The notes beneath the pieces were generated by a model, which did not search any database, was not told where the DNA came from, and worked only from the letters and a program-made list of their open reading frames with translations. From Tieghemostelium lacteum (Eukaryota; Evosea; Eumycetozoa; Dictyosteliales; Raperosteliaceae), in NCBI GenBank assembly GCA_001606155.1, contig LODT01000041.1:558001-622000 (forward strand): a DNA stretch of 64,000 bases. The letters are read 5' to 3'. The first letter of the stretch is position 1; every line of letters starts with the position of its first letter. A program made the translations under genes and the position numbers. Below, one piece after another: positions 9,791 to 19,104 of this stretch.

Positions 9791-11176
9791 TCATTGAGTT
9801 GAACTATTAGTATTACCACCACCTCTATTATTATTCCTATTATTTCTATTTTTCCTGCTACTATTGTTATTATTATAGTTTTGTTTTTGGTTGTTATTTG
9901 GCTTAATTTTAATTACTAATTTATCGTTTGTAGGTTGTTGGGTTGTTGGTTGTTCTGTATTAGTTTGGTTTGGTGTTGTAGTAGAGTTTGAAGTTGAAAC
10001 TTCAACTTCAGTTACAATTTTACTCCAATCTTGTACAACACCCCATGAAGATACAGGATTAGGTGTTTCAATTTCTGTACTTTGAATTGATTCATTTAAT
10101 ATATGTTCTGGGATTTGTTCAAATCCATCATTTTGATTCATTTGATTTAATTGTTGACTTGAAAGTGGTGGGCTAATATTATTTGATTTGTTACTTTGTT
10201 TATTACCTTTTGGTCCTAATGTCTTTAGAATGATTAATATATAATAAAAATATGAAAAATTGAATATGTACTTACTGGAAAATGTTTTTCTAATCCAATT
10301 AGTCTTTGTTCTTCAAGTTCTTGTTGCTCAATTTGTCTTAGAATTTCTTTAAATTCCTCATCTACATCATCCAATGGAAGAGGTTCAGATGAAGAAACTA
10401 TTGTAGGGGATACACTTGGCCCTAAAGTAGTTCTAGTTTTTAGTTTACTGTTATTAGCTGCAGGTTTCTTTTTCTTTTGCTTTAATTGGTATTCATCCAA
10501 TATATTTAGTCCTTGAATTTGACTGAGTTTATCTACAATAACAGAATCTCTTTTCTGCTTAATTTGATCTTCTTTTTCCCATATCAGTAATGGAATATTA
10601 CAATAAAATTCATGTGGATGTGGTGTATTTGGTGAAATTGCTCTATACATGATATCATAGACAAATGTTTGAATTTGTTTATAATTGTTATAATGGGATA
10701 TTGTGTATACCAAATCATAGTGTTCACCATGACAATAAGCTAATTGGATATTCTTTTTGTATCCATTATCAACTTGAGTTTTACCAGTTCCTAAATATAT
10801 AATAAAATTTACTCTATTTTAAAATAAGGTTACCACAATGTTCATTTATAGGATAAGATGTAAAGAATAACAATAAAACATACTGAAATATTACAGAAAT
10901 TGCTTGTAACTCAAGTTCTCCACCCCAAGTTCCATCCTGTTGAATAGAATCAATATATCTATCCCAGGTATAATTTACACAAGCAAAAGGTTCAAATGAA
11001 TCTCTATTTAACTTTATATATTTAACAGCTAACATTCTAATATTTCTATGATAGTTTTGTGTTCCATATATAGATTCACTTATACAACGAAATAAACAAG
11101 ATCCATCTTTTGGGATCTCTCTTCTAACCAACCCAAGTGATTTCAATTGTTTGTCTATTGCATCTAAATTCTGCAT
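9791..11176 (-). CDS. OTU-family deubiquitinase (OTUD4-like)
   Basis: Three exons (11176-10834, 10790-10276, 10222-9791) with 43- and 53-bp introns encode about 429 aa. I chose the ATG at 11176 because the preceding residues are not family-like. The OTU core opens with IPKDGSCLFRCISESIYG, with catalytic Asp24 and Cys27. The first splice restores the segment ending in CHGEHYDLVY, which carries the catalytic His. The rest is helical, charged and Gln/Asn-rich. OTU proteases cleave ubiquitin from substrates; OTUD4/OTUD-type proteins also bind RNA or RNP granules in animals. Substrate is not predictable here. Confidence 0.88.
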
Positions 11177-11323
11177 TTTATGTGTATTGTATCTGTATGT
11201 ATTTACTTTTAAAATAAACAATGTTTCACACAGATGAAATGCAATAATTTAAGTTCTGAAAAAAAAAAAAAAATAATAAGAATAAACAAATAATCAGGGA
11301 AAAATATCAAAAAATATTACTAT

Positions 11324-12943
11324 TTATTTTTGATTAGATTGGTGATATTGTGAGTATTGCTGCAATAAATTCTGAAATTGAGAACTGTGACTTGATGTTG
11401 GGTGAGGTTGTGGCTGTTGCTGTTCATTTTGTGGTTGGGTTGTATTTAATAATTGTTGTAGTTGTTGTAAAGGTTGAGTAGGTGTATTATTATTATTATT
11501 TGTAACTTCAGGTCTTCTTGCAAGTGGTTTATATTCCAAAGTAAAATTACTTGGACTTGGTGGTATTTGATTTTTGTTGTTTTGGTTATTTCTTTGTCTA
11601 TTATTGTGTTGTCTATTTTGGTTTTGTCTATTTTGTTGTTGGTGTGGTTGTTGATTGGGGTTTTGATGTTTTTGTCTATTATTCATTTTTTTCATTGATT
11701 TATATTGTCTTTCTTTCTCATCATCCGAGAAATCTACTTCAGCACCATCTGCATCATCTTCTTCATTGGCATCGTAACCTCTGGTATAGATTTCAGAAGG
11801 TACAACTAAATGTGACAGATCCGGTAGATTAACATAATATAATTTATCATTTTCTTCAATAACAATTTTCTTTTTTTCAACTTTTAATGGTTCTACTTCA
11901 ACAGCTTTGATTTGGTCACTTTCCTTATTGTCTTGGTCACTTTCTTTTGGATTTAAAATAACATTTTCTGTTTCTTTAACCTCTGTTGAGATATCCTTTT
12001 CAGTGTTTAATTTTTCTGGAGATTGAGATTTTAATTCAAATTCCTTTTCACTCTGAACATTGTTTACAGAAGGTTCTTGATCTGTAACTAATTTATCGGG
12101 AACTTGATTTACAACTTTAGATTTTAGTTCAACTTCTATATTTTCAGGAATTCTGACGGTATAGATTGGGTTATATACCGGACCTAATACATCATGAATT
12201 CTACCAATTGCCTGTCTATTGGAAAGAAATACAATAGAATCCAGATCCAAAGCAGCTTGTACTATCTTATTAGATTTAAAAACTAGCATGTCATCTAGTT
12301 TATGTGAAAAGTAACCAATTTCAATTAATTTAACATTTTCTGGAATTTCAATATTTACAGGTTGCTCTTTTGGTAATTCATAGTCAACCTTAGATTTGGA
12401 TTTTGCTGAACCGCCTTCGTCATCATCAGAATGATCCAATTTTCTCTTATTTGCAGCCTTCTTTTTAATTTGCTTTTCTTTTGGTTTTTCAATTATATCA
12501 TCTAAATTATCATCGGAATCATCTGAACTATCATCACTTGATTCCGAACTACTACTGTCACTTGATACAGATTTTTTCTCTTTGATTTCGTCCTTTTTAA
12601 TATTATCTTCGTGTTGAATTTCATTTGTTTGGATACTTGTTTCAGTTACTTTCATTTCAACATCTTGTTTATTATGTTCTGATTCTGTTTTTTTCTCTGG
12701 TGTTATCATATCTGTTACCATTGGTTCATTTTTATTTATTTCTGAAATGATCTCTACATTATTTTCTGGTTGTTGATCTTGTTGTTCTTGAGCACTATTT
12801 ACATTTTCATTTGTTGTATTTTCAGTTGGGATTGGTTCTTCTGTTAAAGATGTTGTGGGATTTATATTTTGATTTTCAACAATATTGGAATTTATCTCTG
12901 TATCTACAATAGTTGGATTCATTTCATTTTGAGATAGTTCCAT
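11324..12943 (-). CDS. naf1: NAF1, H/ACA snoRNP assembly factor
   Basis: A single exon encodes 539 aa. NAF1 loads dyskerin, Nop10 and Nhp2 into precursor H/ACA RNPs in the nucleus before Gar1 replaces it. The Gar1/Naf1 barrel is split: residues 201-264 hold IGYFSHKLDDMLVF, the SNRQAIGRIHDVLGPV core and PIYTVRI, and residues 365-395 hold KLYYVNLPDLSHLV followed by TRGYDANEED, the counterpart of the KGSDAS motif. About 95 acidic, low-complexity residues separate the halves, where most orthologues have a short loop. The N-terminus is acidic and Ser-rich; the C-terminus is Asn/Gln-rich. Confidence 0.9.
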   Translation of the reverse strand: MELSQNEMNPTIVDTEINSNIVENQNINPTTSLTEEPIPTENTTNENVNSAQEQQDQQPENNVEIISEINKNEPMVTDMITPEKKTESEHNKQDVEMKVTETSIQTNEIQHEDNIKKDEIKEKKSVSSDSSSSESSDDSSDDSDDNLDDIIEKPKEKQIKKKAANKRKLDHSDDDEGGSAKSKSKVDYELPKEQPVNIEIPENVKLIEIGYFSHKLDDMLVFKSNKIVQAALDLDSIVFLSNRQAIGRIHDVLGPVYNPIYTVRIPENIEVELKSKVVNQVPDKLVTDQEPSVNNVQSEKEFELKSQSPEKLNTEKDISTEVKETENVILNPKESDQDNKESDQIKAVEVEPLKVEKKKIVIEENDKLYYVNLPDLSHLVVPSEIYTRGYDANEEDDADGAEVDFSDDEKERQYKSMKKMNNRQKHQNPNQQPHQQQNRQNQNRQHNNRQRNNQNNKNQIPPSPSNFTLEYKPLARRPEVTNNNNNTPTQPLQQLQQLLNTTQPQNEQQQPQPHPTSSHSSQFQNLLQQYSQYHQSNQK

Positions 12944-13143
12944 TGTTTCCTTGTACTTAAAAAAAAAGGACTCGTTTTCGTCAAAGTTTAATATTAATAT
13001 TTTTAATTTTTTTTAATTAAATTAATTTTTATTCTTGATGTTAACTGCAACAGTTAAAAATGTATATGCAATAAATAGAGGTGAATTCTATGGTACACTA
13101 AATTTATCAAATTGGTTGCTATTATTATAATTATTATTACTAT

Positions 13144-14244
13144 TTACAATCTATCATTTATCCAATTTGTAATATCATTATAAACTAGATAAGAATCAGG
13201 TTCACAGGTAAGCGAATGCCAAAAGTCTGGATAGATTTTAATGGTTTTATCAACACTTGATGATTGGTTATATAATTGTTCAGAGACAGCTGGAGAAGTA
13301 ACTTTATCCAAAGAACCATGTAACACAATTAGTGGTACTGTTACATCGTGCAGTCTTGACTGTAGATAATCAGTTACCTTTAGAATCGCCAAACCAGTTG
13401 CTAATCTAGCTCTACCTTTATATGTTAATGGATGATTTGCATGTTCAATTCTCTTTTGTGGATCTTTAATGGATTTATCTAGGACATTCTCACCTGGTAC
13501 AATTGGTAGTGATGGGAATGCATAGGAAATCCATGAAAGAACTTGAATAACCAGTGGTGAAGGTACCATAGATTCATCTAATTTAATCATTGGAGCTAAT
13601 AGAACCATGCCACCAGTAAAGAACTCTGGTTTTCTCAGACTTAGACTGAGAGCAACTGCAGAACCCATACTGGAGGAATATATAAATTTCTTTAGATTCT
13701 CTGGGAATCTTTTGGTTAGTTCCTCTATAAATAGGATAGAGTCATCTACCAGATCCTCAAAATCCTCAATATAACCAGACAAACCTTCTGAATGACCATG
13801 ACCTTGTTGGTCGAATATAAAAGATGCAAAACCTTGTTTGGCAAAATGTTGTGCATCCTCTTTTAACATGGAATGACTATGATCGGCATAACCATGTAAA
13901 ATAACCACAATTCCTTTAGGAGCTGAAGGAATGAATTCCTGACATACCAATTTTAGATTTCTAGAATTTACAAAATAACCATATCTATAGGTAATGTCAT
14001 TATCTGTAATCTCTTTTTGAAATGTAAAAAAATCTTTACTTTCAACAATAACACTGTTATCATCGTGGTTGGTGTCAGTACCTCCAGGATTCTCCTGTGC
14101 CATTTGAATGTGACTTTTGTCACCATCTTCCATATCAGTTTCCAAAACCATGGAATTTGTAGATAGAGTGGTGGTTGAGTCTTCCTCTGAATGAGAGGTA
14201 GAATAAAAACTTTGGAATAGGTTTAAATTAATTGGAATTTTCAT
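13144..14244 (-). CDS. Monoglyceride-lipase-like alpha/beta hydrolase
   Basis: A single exon encodes 366 aa. The serine-hydrolase fold is clear: HG oxyanion loop (H117-G118), GHGHSEG (148-154), nucleophile elbow around Ser192, acid Asp313 (LHGSLDKVT) and His343 (FWHSLTCEPD). It resembles eukaryotic monoacylglycerol lipases and plant caffeoyl-shikimate esterase relatives, which cleave acyl esters in the cytosol or at membranes. The elbow reads YSSSMG rather than the usual GHSMGG, so Ser190 replaces the first glycine. There is no signal peptide; the first 16 residues could form a weak organelle presequence. A CA-rich promoter box lies upstream. Confidence 0.87.
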   Translation of the reverse strand: MKIPINLNLFQSFYSTSHSEEDSTTTLSTNSMVLETDMEDGDKSHIQMAQENPGGTDTNHDDNSVIVESKDFFTFQKEITDNDITYRYGYFVNSRNLKLVCQEFIPSAPKGIVVILHGYADHSHSMLKEDAQHFAKQGFASFIFDQQGHGHSEGLSGYIEDFEDLVDDSILFIEELTKRFPENLKKFIYSSSMGSAVALSLSLRKPEFFTGGMVLLAPMIKLDESMVPSPLVIQVLSWISYAFPSLPIVPGENVLDKSIKDPQKRIEHANHPLTYKGRARLATGLAILKVTDYLQSRLHDVTVPLIVLHGSLDKVTSPAVSEQLYNQSSSVDKTIKIYPDFWHSLTCEPDSYLVYNDITNWINDRL

Positions 14245-14910
14245 TTTTTTTATTATAACTGATTACTATACAATTGATCTCTATAGCATTAGATAAAAAA
14301 ATATATATTCTTATTTTTTTTAACTGTTTTAATTAAAATAAAAGAGTGGGTGGTGTATATAAATAGATTTGTGTGTGGGGTTTACAAAATATTATTAGTT
14401 AAATAGATAGATAAATTATCTTTTGGATATTTTAATTTCAAAAAAACTATTGAGTGGATATTTTATTTTCAAATTAATTTTCATGTGAATAAAACTTCAT
14501 CATAATTCATAATTTCTCATAATTAAAAAAATTCAAAAAAAAATAAATTTTTACTAAAAGCTCGAAACATATAGCGAGTAGATCTCAATTCGAATAGCAG
14601 ATCTGATTGAACTGAGTTAAAGCACAAAATTATATCATCATATTTCTAAATAATGAACAAAAAAAAGAAGTATTTCTTTCTTATAATTATTGAGGAATAT
14701 AAATGGCATATAACAATTACGATTCCCTTCTAAAAAGAGTCAAATATATATTCACCAGAATTCTTTTCAATACAATTCCACATAGATTGTTCAATTGATA
14801 GTTTAACATAGTGTATAAATATAAAATTAACATCAAACTCATTTTTCCTTCCATTACTGCAAACTATGCCAAATTACACCTAAACTGATTTTGTTTTTAA
14901 TATTTTGAAA
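14245..14910. other. Upstream region of the hydrolase gene
   Basis: An AT-rich flank with C/A-rich promoter boxes near 14347-14388 and a cluster of short GC-containing palindromes at 14559-14607 (CTCG/CGAG arms, AGATCT, ATTCGAAT, CAGATCTG). No coding exon is seen. Confidence 0.5.
14342..14388 (-). promoter_or_regulatory. CA-rich promoter boxes and TATA-like element of the hydrolase gene
   Basis: On the minus strand, CCCCACACAC and CACCACCCACTC flank a TATTTATATA element about 100-145 bp upstream of the 14244 start. This matches the GBF-type CA-rich layout; function is inferred. Confidence 0.4.
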
Positions 14911-15222
14911 AATCCGGTATTAGTATTTTTACGACAGTAGGTTTCTAATATACGACCACATAAAATAATATACGATCGTATAAATAAAAATCCGACATTA
15001 TCTAATAGCGCAACGACCGTATTGTTGAATACGATCGGTAAAGTTTTTATATCTACCGTATTTTATACTCATACGATCATATATCATTATTATACGACAG
15101 GATATTATATTTACGGCCGTAAATATTTATATACGTACTAATAATTTTGATTTTCGATCGTATCAGTAAAAGTTACGACCGAAATCTAAACTCCAATCGT
15201 AAATTGGCTCTATACGATCGTA
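14911..15222. repeat. Phased array of about 16 degenerate CpG palindromes, period about 20 bp
   Basis: Copies and half-copies of TACGAYCGTA recur with dyad centres near 14915, 14934, 14955, 14975, 14995, 15016, 15034, 15055, 15076, 15097, 15116, 15136, 15157, 15178, 15196 and 15217. Steps are 18-21 bp with a mean of about 20.1 bp. Full palindromes occur at 14971-14980 (TACGATCGTA), 15112-15121 (TACGGCCGTA) and 15213-15222 (TACGATCGTA). Linkers of about 10 bp are AT-only and not conserved. The array is 160 bp beyond the 3' end of the alpha-kinase gene and about 670 bp upstream of the hydrolase start. It could be a decayed minisatellite, a multimeric binding platform for a dimeric DNA-binding protein, or a structural or chromatin element. 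Confidence 0.75.
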
Positions 15223-15381
15223 ATTCTTTATAAAGCCTATAGTGATGTCATATCTCCAAATACATGCGTGGGATAACTACTATGGACCATCTGGGTCAGG
15301 AATATTCAATTAATTTATATAGCAAGCTTTTTTTATAAATTTATTGTTTATTGATACATAGTTAATTTGTAATATTGTAAT

Positions 15382-17151
15382 TTAGAACCCAAGGGACAAA
15401 CCTGAAAAATGTGCAGTAGTTGTTGTGGCAGTAGTCTTTTTAATATCTTTTACAAATGGTGGTAGTGTCAACCCCATTTCTGAGCAATGCTTATTACAAA
15501 CATGAGTTTCAAAGAATTTTATCATACCACCCTTACCAAGATTTGTTGGCCCAAATCTTAAAACATCTTCAGAGTGAATACAAGGATCAGTTAAAATGTA
15601 ACCTTTAGATGTTTTAACACCTTGGATATCGATAACCATTGCTTTACCATTGGATATATTATAAGTCCAATGAGAAAATGTTTGAAAGATTGCTGTCTCT
15701 GGGTTATCTGATTTCCACCCAGCATTACTATTATATTTTTCATATTTTCCTTCAATATAGGTCTCTAATCCATAGTAGGTTGGTGTTTCGCTTGATTTAA
15801 CTTGAAGAACTTTAGCTATTGTGAATGTGATCTCCTTTTTTCCTCTAACAGCATTGAATTCTATCCCAAATTTAGCAGCAATAGTTTGACATTCCATGGC
15901 TTGATAGTAGGTCTTTAAACTATTATGTCCACCACCGATTAGTTTGGATTGTTTTAAAACTATTTTTTTACCATGTTCATTGATTCCATAATAAGCCAAT
16001 CTAAAAGCACCTTGAGAGAAGGGATTTGGTGCCATTTTGATGGTGCTAGTAATTTCATTTAATCTCATATCATAGGTTGGTTCCAAACATGTCTTTAAAT
16101 TGGAAGGAAGATGAAATGTCTTTTGAAGCATTATAATACCTGAAATGTCTGCCCAGTTTGGCTCAATTGCATCAATTTTAAAATCACGTTCAGTTGTAGG
16201 GGTCGCAATAGTACCGCTAAACTTGGCAGTAAGCATACTTTTGGTGATGGAGATACTTTCGGAAACGGAATTGAAAATCTTTTCATTTAAAGTACTGGTG
16301 TCTTTAGAGTCAAATGAACTAATGCTTTTTTGATTTTTAGAGACAAATTTTAAAGATTTATCAAAGATATCAATCATTTTACCAGTACTAGACAGATCGA
16401 TATGACCAAAATAATAATTCAAATTTAAAGCATTTATACTATTCATCAAATCCACTAGCCTGATACCATTAGGATCTCCAGAGGCATGGCTATCTTGCAT
16501 ACTATGATACTCGGAACCATGGCATGGGGCATCGGCAATATGTATCACTACTCTTGTGCTATCAGTTCTCCAGTTCATTGATTTCATTAGATTCATTCCA
16601 CCAAAAACATCTTCAGGGTCATCACCACCTCCCATAGCGCTGATTTTAGAGGCAAAATTGACAAACTCTTCTGTAGATCTTGTGAATTGAAGAACTGAGT
16701 GATTATTGGATCCCATATCAAAATCAGTGTATCTAATGAACCCAAACATCATATCAAGATTTGAATGTTTTATTTTCAAATTCTCTTGTAATCTAGTAAT
16801 ATCTTTCTTTACCTGATTGATATATGGGCCCATTGAACCAGTACAATCAATAAGGAACAATAAATCAACACACTCTGAGGATCTAATTGCTTTAAAAGTT
16901 AATTTTATCACTTCCAATTTCTCTTTTGTTCTCTCTTCTCTTGAACTAGTTGAGCTACTTCCATAGACCATTCTCATTGCGGATTCATCAGACATACCAC
17001 CATATGGTACAGTAGATGTTGATGGTTTACTAAGAGAATATTTTACTGTTGATGAGGTAGATGATATTTTGGATTTCGAATCCATATCCGATACATTTAC
17101 TTTTTTTGAGTACAATAACGAAGAGGAGGATAAAATATGTTTTGAATCCAT
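15382..17151 (-). CDS. vwkA: VwkA-like alpha-kinase with a von Willebrand A domain
   Basis: A single exon encodes 589 aa from the ATG at 17151, chosen over an in-frame ATG at 17199 for its A-rich context and hydrophilic N-terminus. A VWA domain (about residues 95-295) carries the MIDAS motif DCTGSMG (D102 region). The atypical alpha-kinase domain (about 365-575) shows NPFSQGAFRLAYYG, the Lys of KKIVLKQSK, GKAMVIDIQGV, the TDP motif and the zinc-binding module FFETHVCNKHCSEMGLTLP. In D. discoideum, VwkA phosphorylates or regulates myosin II heavy chain and acts in contractile vacuole function; the same role is inferred here. Length and domain order match that protein closely. Confidence 0.92.
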   Translation of the reverse strand: MDSKHILSSSSLLYSKKVNVSDMDSKSKISSTSSTVKYSLSKPSTSTVPYGGMSDESAMRMVYGSSSTSSREERTKEKLEVIKLTFKAIRSSECVDLLFLIDCTGSMGPYINQVKKDITRLQENLKIKHSNLDMMFGFIRYTDFDMGSNNHSVLQFTRSTEEFVNFASKISAMGGGDDPEDVFGGMNLMKSMNWRTDSTRVVIHIADAPCHGSEYHSMQDSHASGDPNGIRLVDLMNSINALNLNYYFGHIDLSSTGKMIDIFDKSLKFVSKNQKSISSFDSKDTSTLNEKIFNSVSESISITKSMLTAKFSGTIATPTTERDFKIDAIEPNWADISGIIMLQKTFHLPSNLKTCLEPTYDMRLNEITSTIKMAPNPFSQGAFRLAYYGINEHGKKIVLKQSKLIGGGHNSLKTYYQAMECQTIAAKFGIEFNAVRGKKEITFTIAKVLQVKSSETPTYYGLETYIEGKYEKYNSNAGWKSDNPETAIFQTFSHWTYNISNGKAMVIDIQGVKTSKGYILTDPCIHSEDVLRFGPTNLGKGGMIKFFETHVCNKHCSEMGLTLPPFVKDIKKTTATTTTAHFSGLSLGF

Positions 17152-17542
17152 TTTAAAATTAAATAAAAAAATATTAGGGTTTTTGAGGTAAATATTCAAA
17201 TAAGTTTTTTTTTTTTAGTATAGATTTTAAAAATTGAAATATCTAAATCAAGTTTTGGTTCGTAAAAAAATAAGTTTTGATATTTTCCAATCCCTTTTAC
17301 AAAAATTCAATTTTCAAAATACAAATTTTAAAATATCAATGAAAACTACACCAGTTTGACAAAAATCATAAATGATTATTTGATACCTTTGAAATTATAA
17401 AATTTATTTGTATTTACATCTTATTTATATTTTGATACCTAGATAATTATTTTAAAATCCAAATTTGATAAACCAGAAATTTTACCAAATTGGGTTTTAT
17501 GTGAATTTCAAAAATTATTAATATTTATTAAATAAATAGTGT
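17152..17542. other. Intergenic region, no feature seen
   Basis: An AT-rich spacer between the alpha-kinase start and the BCD1 stop, both on the minus strand. It presumably holds the kinase promoter. Confidence 0.55.
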
Positions 17543-18988
17543 TTACTGTTGAGGTACATTGGTGTTTTCAATACCCAAATTTTTAACCACTATGGAAGGG
17601 TCAATTATAAATGTTGGTGGTTTTATAGTATTATCAATCTTTAATTTCTTTTTGGCTTGAATTTCCGGATTTATCGGAATTTTATTACTAATGGAATCTG
17701 GGTTAAACTTTTTCTTTGAATTCAGATTTTTTTGTATTATAGATAATTGTTCATTTTGTATTTCTAAAAGTTCATCATTAGTGATTATTGTATAGGCATC
17801 ATCAGAGAGTAATAGTGAGTCTTTCATAAATACCAAAAATGTGGGGTATTCAATAAGCTCTTTTCCATAAAGATTCTTTTCAATCGTCTGAGATATGTCT
17901 ATTCTATAATACTGTTTAGTCATTGATCTTTCTCTTTTCATTAAAATAACTAAACTCTCTTGAATTGCCATCTTGTGTCTATCCGATTCTTCATTACCAT
18001 CATTACCATCACCACTCTCCTTACTTTCCAAAGTATTCAAATTTTTAATTAATTTTTTTAAACTATATCTATTTACAGGGTCATCAATATGGTTTACCAG
18101 TGTATCATAAATTGATGGTGTCTCTAAAACTGTTGTATTTATGCATTTAAAATTATCATCCATAAACATCCATTCAACTCTCCATAGAATAACAGGTTTA
18201 CTATTGTACAAATAAATATTGATATTAGTAAATCTTGAGTTTAAGAGATAGATATAGAGAATTAATACTTTTTTCGTTTATGAAAAGTTGTAGTATTTTC
18301 TTTATGTCTTGACATTTCCTGTGGCATAACGTAGAGATTAATCGATTTGGAAAATGCCATATGTTGAAGTAATTTTGATTTGTACTGTACAAATGAATCC
18401 TTAATTAGCGCTTTTCCAGTTTTATTAACTCTATTGATACTCTCTAAAAAACTAAAATCTATTGTATAATGTATTTGAGTATGAGTATATTCATACATAT
18501 TAATGTATAGATGATAGATTTGTCTTACCATTGGATATATCAGAATCTGAAAACTCAGAAAGTGGTATAAAATGATTTCTTTTCATTGTACCATTACAAT
18601 TCTTTTGAACTCTATGTTTATTCGAACAAACTAGATTACAAAATAATATTGAACAACCAGGACACTTGTATTTTGATGTATTGGTTGCACAAATTTCACA
18701 TTTATCAACCCCAATTTTTAATTTTGGTTCAAGTGCTCTTTTTTTATGATTCTGGTTGACTTTTATGTTATCTATTGTATTATCTTGATTTAGCTTTATA
18801 ATTATATTTCCTTTATCATCTTGTTTAATTTCATGACTGTCTATAGTATCTACTAGTTTATATCCATCCTCTTCATCCTCTTTGGTCTCTGTATCTTCAT
18901 CCTCTTGTGGTTGTTCTTCTTGTTCTTGTTGTTCAATTTCATCTTCTTCACCACTAGAAATGTCATTGTATGATGTAAGGAAATTCAT
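17543..18988 (-). CDS. BCD1/ZNHIT6-like box C/D snoRNP assembly protein
   Basis: Three exons (18988-18529, 18458-18269, 18200-17543; introns of 70 and 68 bp) give 435 aa. The acidic N-terminus leads to a HIT-type zinc finger at about residues 95-140 (CEICATNTSKYKCPGC, then CNLVC and a distal Cys). The second exon restores DFSFLESINR and MPQEMSRHKENTTTF, and the third starts NKPVILWRVEWMF, all hallmarks of BCD1. The protein stabilises box C/D snoRNA precursors in the nucleus. With NAF1 nearby, both snoRNP classes have an assembly factor in this window, though no linkage is implied. Confidence 0.88.
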
Positions 18989-19104
18989 TTAGAGATAAAA
19001 ACGAGACAAGTCTACAACAGACGATTGTTTTTAGAAAAAAAAAGTTTTTTTTATTGTCAGTTAGTTTTTAGTTTGGATAAGTTTAGAGTTTGGATCAAAA
19101 ATCT

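Noticed and set aside
14559-14610. Possible tRNA remnant because of a TTCGAAT segment
   Set aside because: No acceptor stem, D-arm or anticodon arm can be folded; the segment is better described as a set of palindromes.
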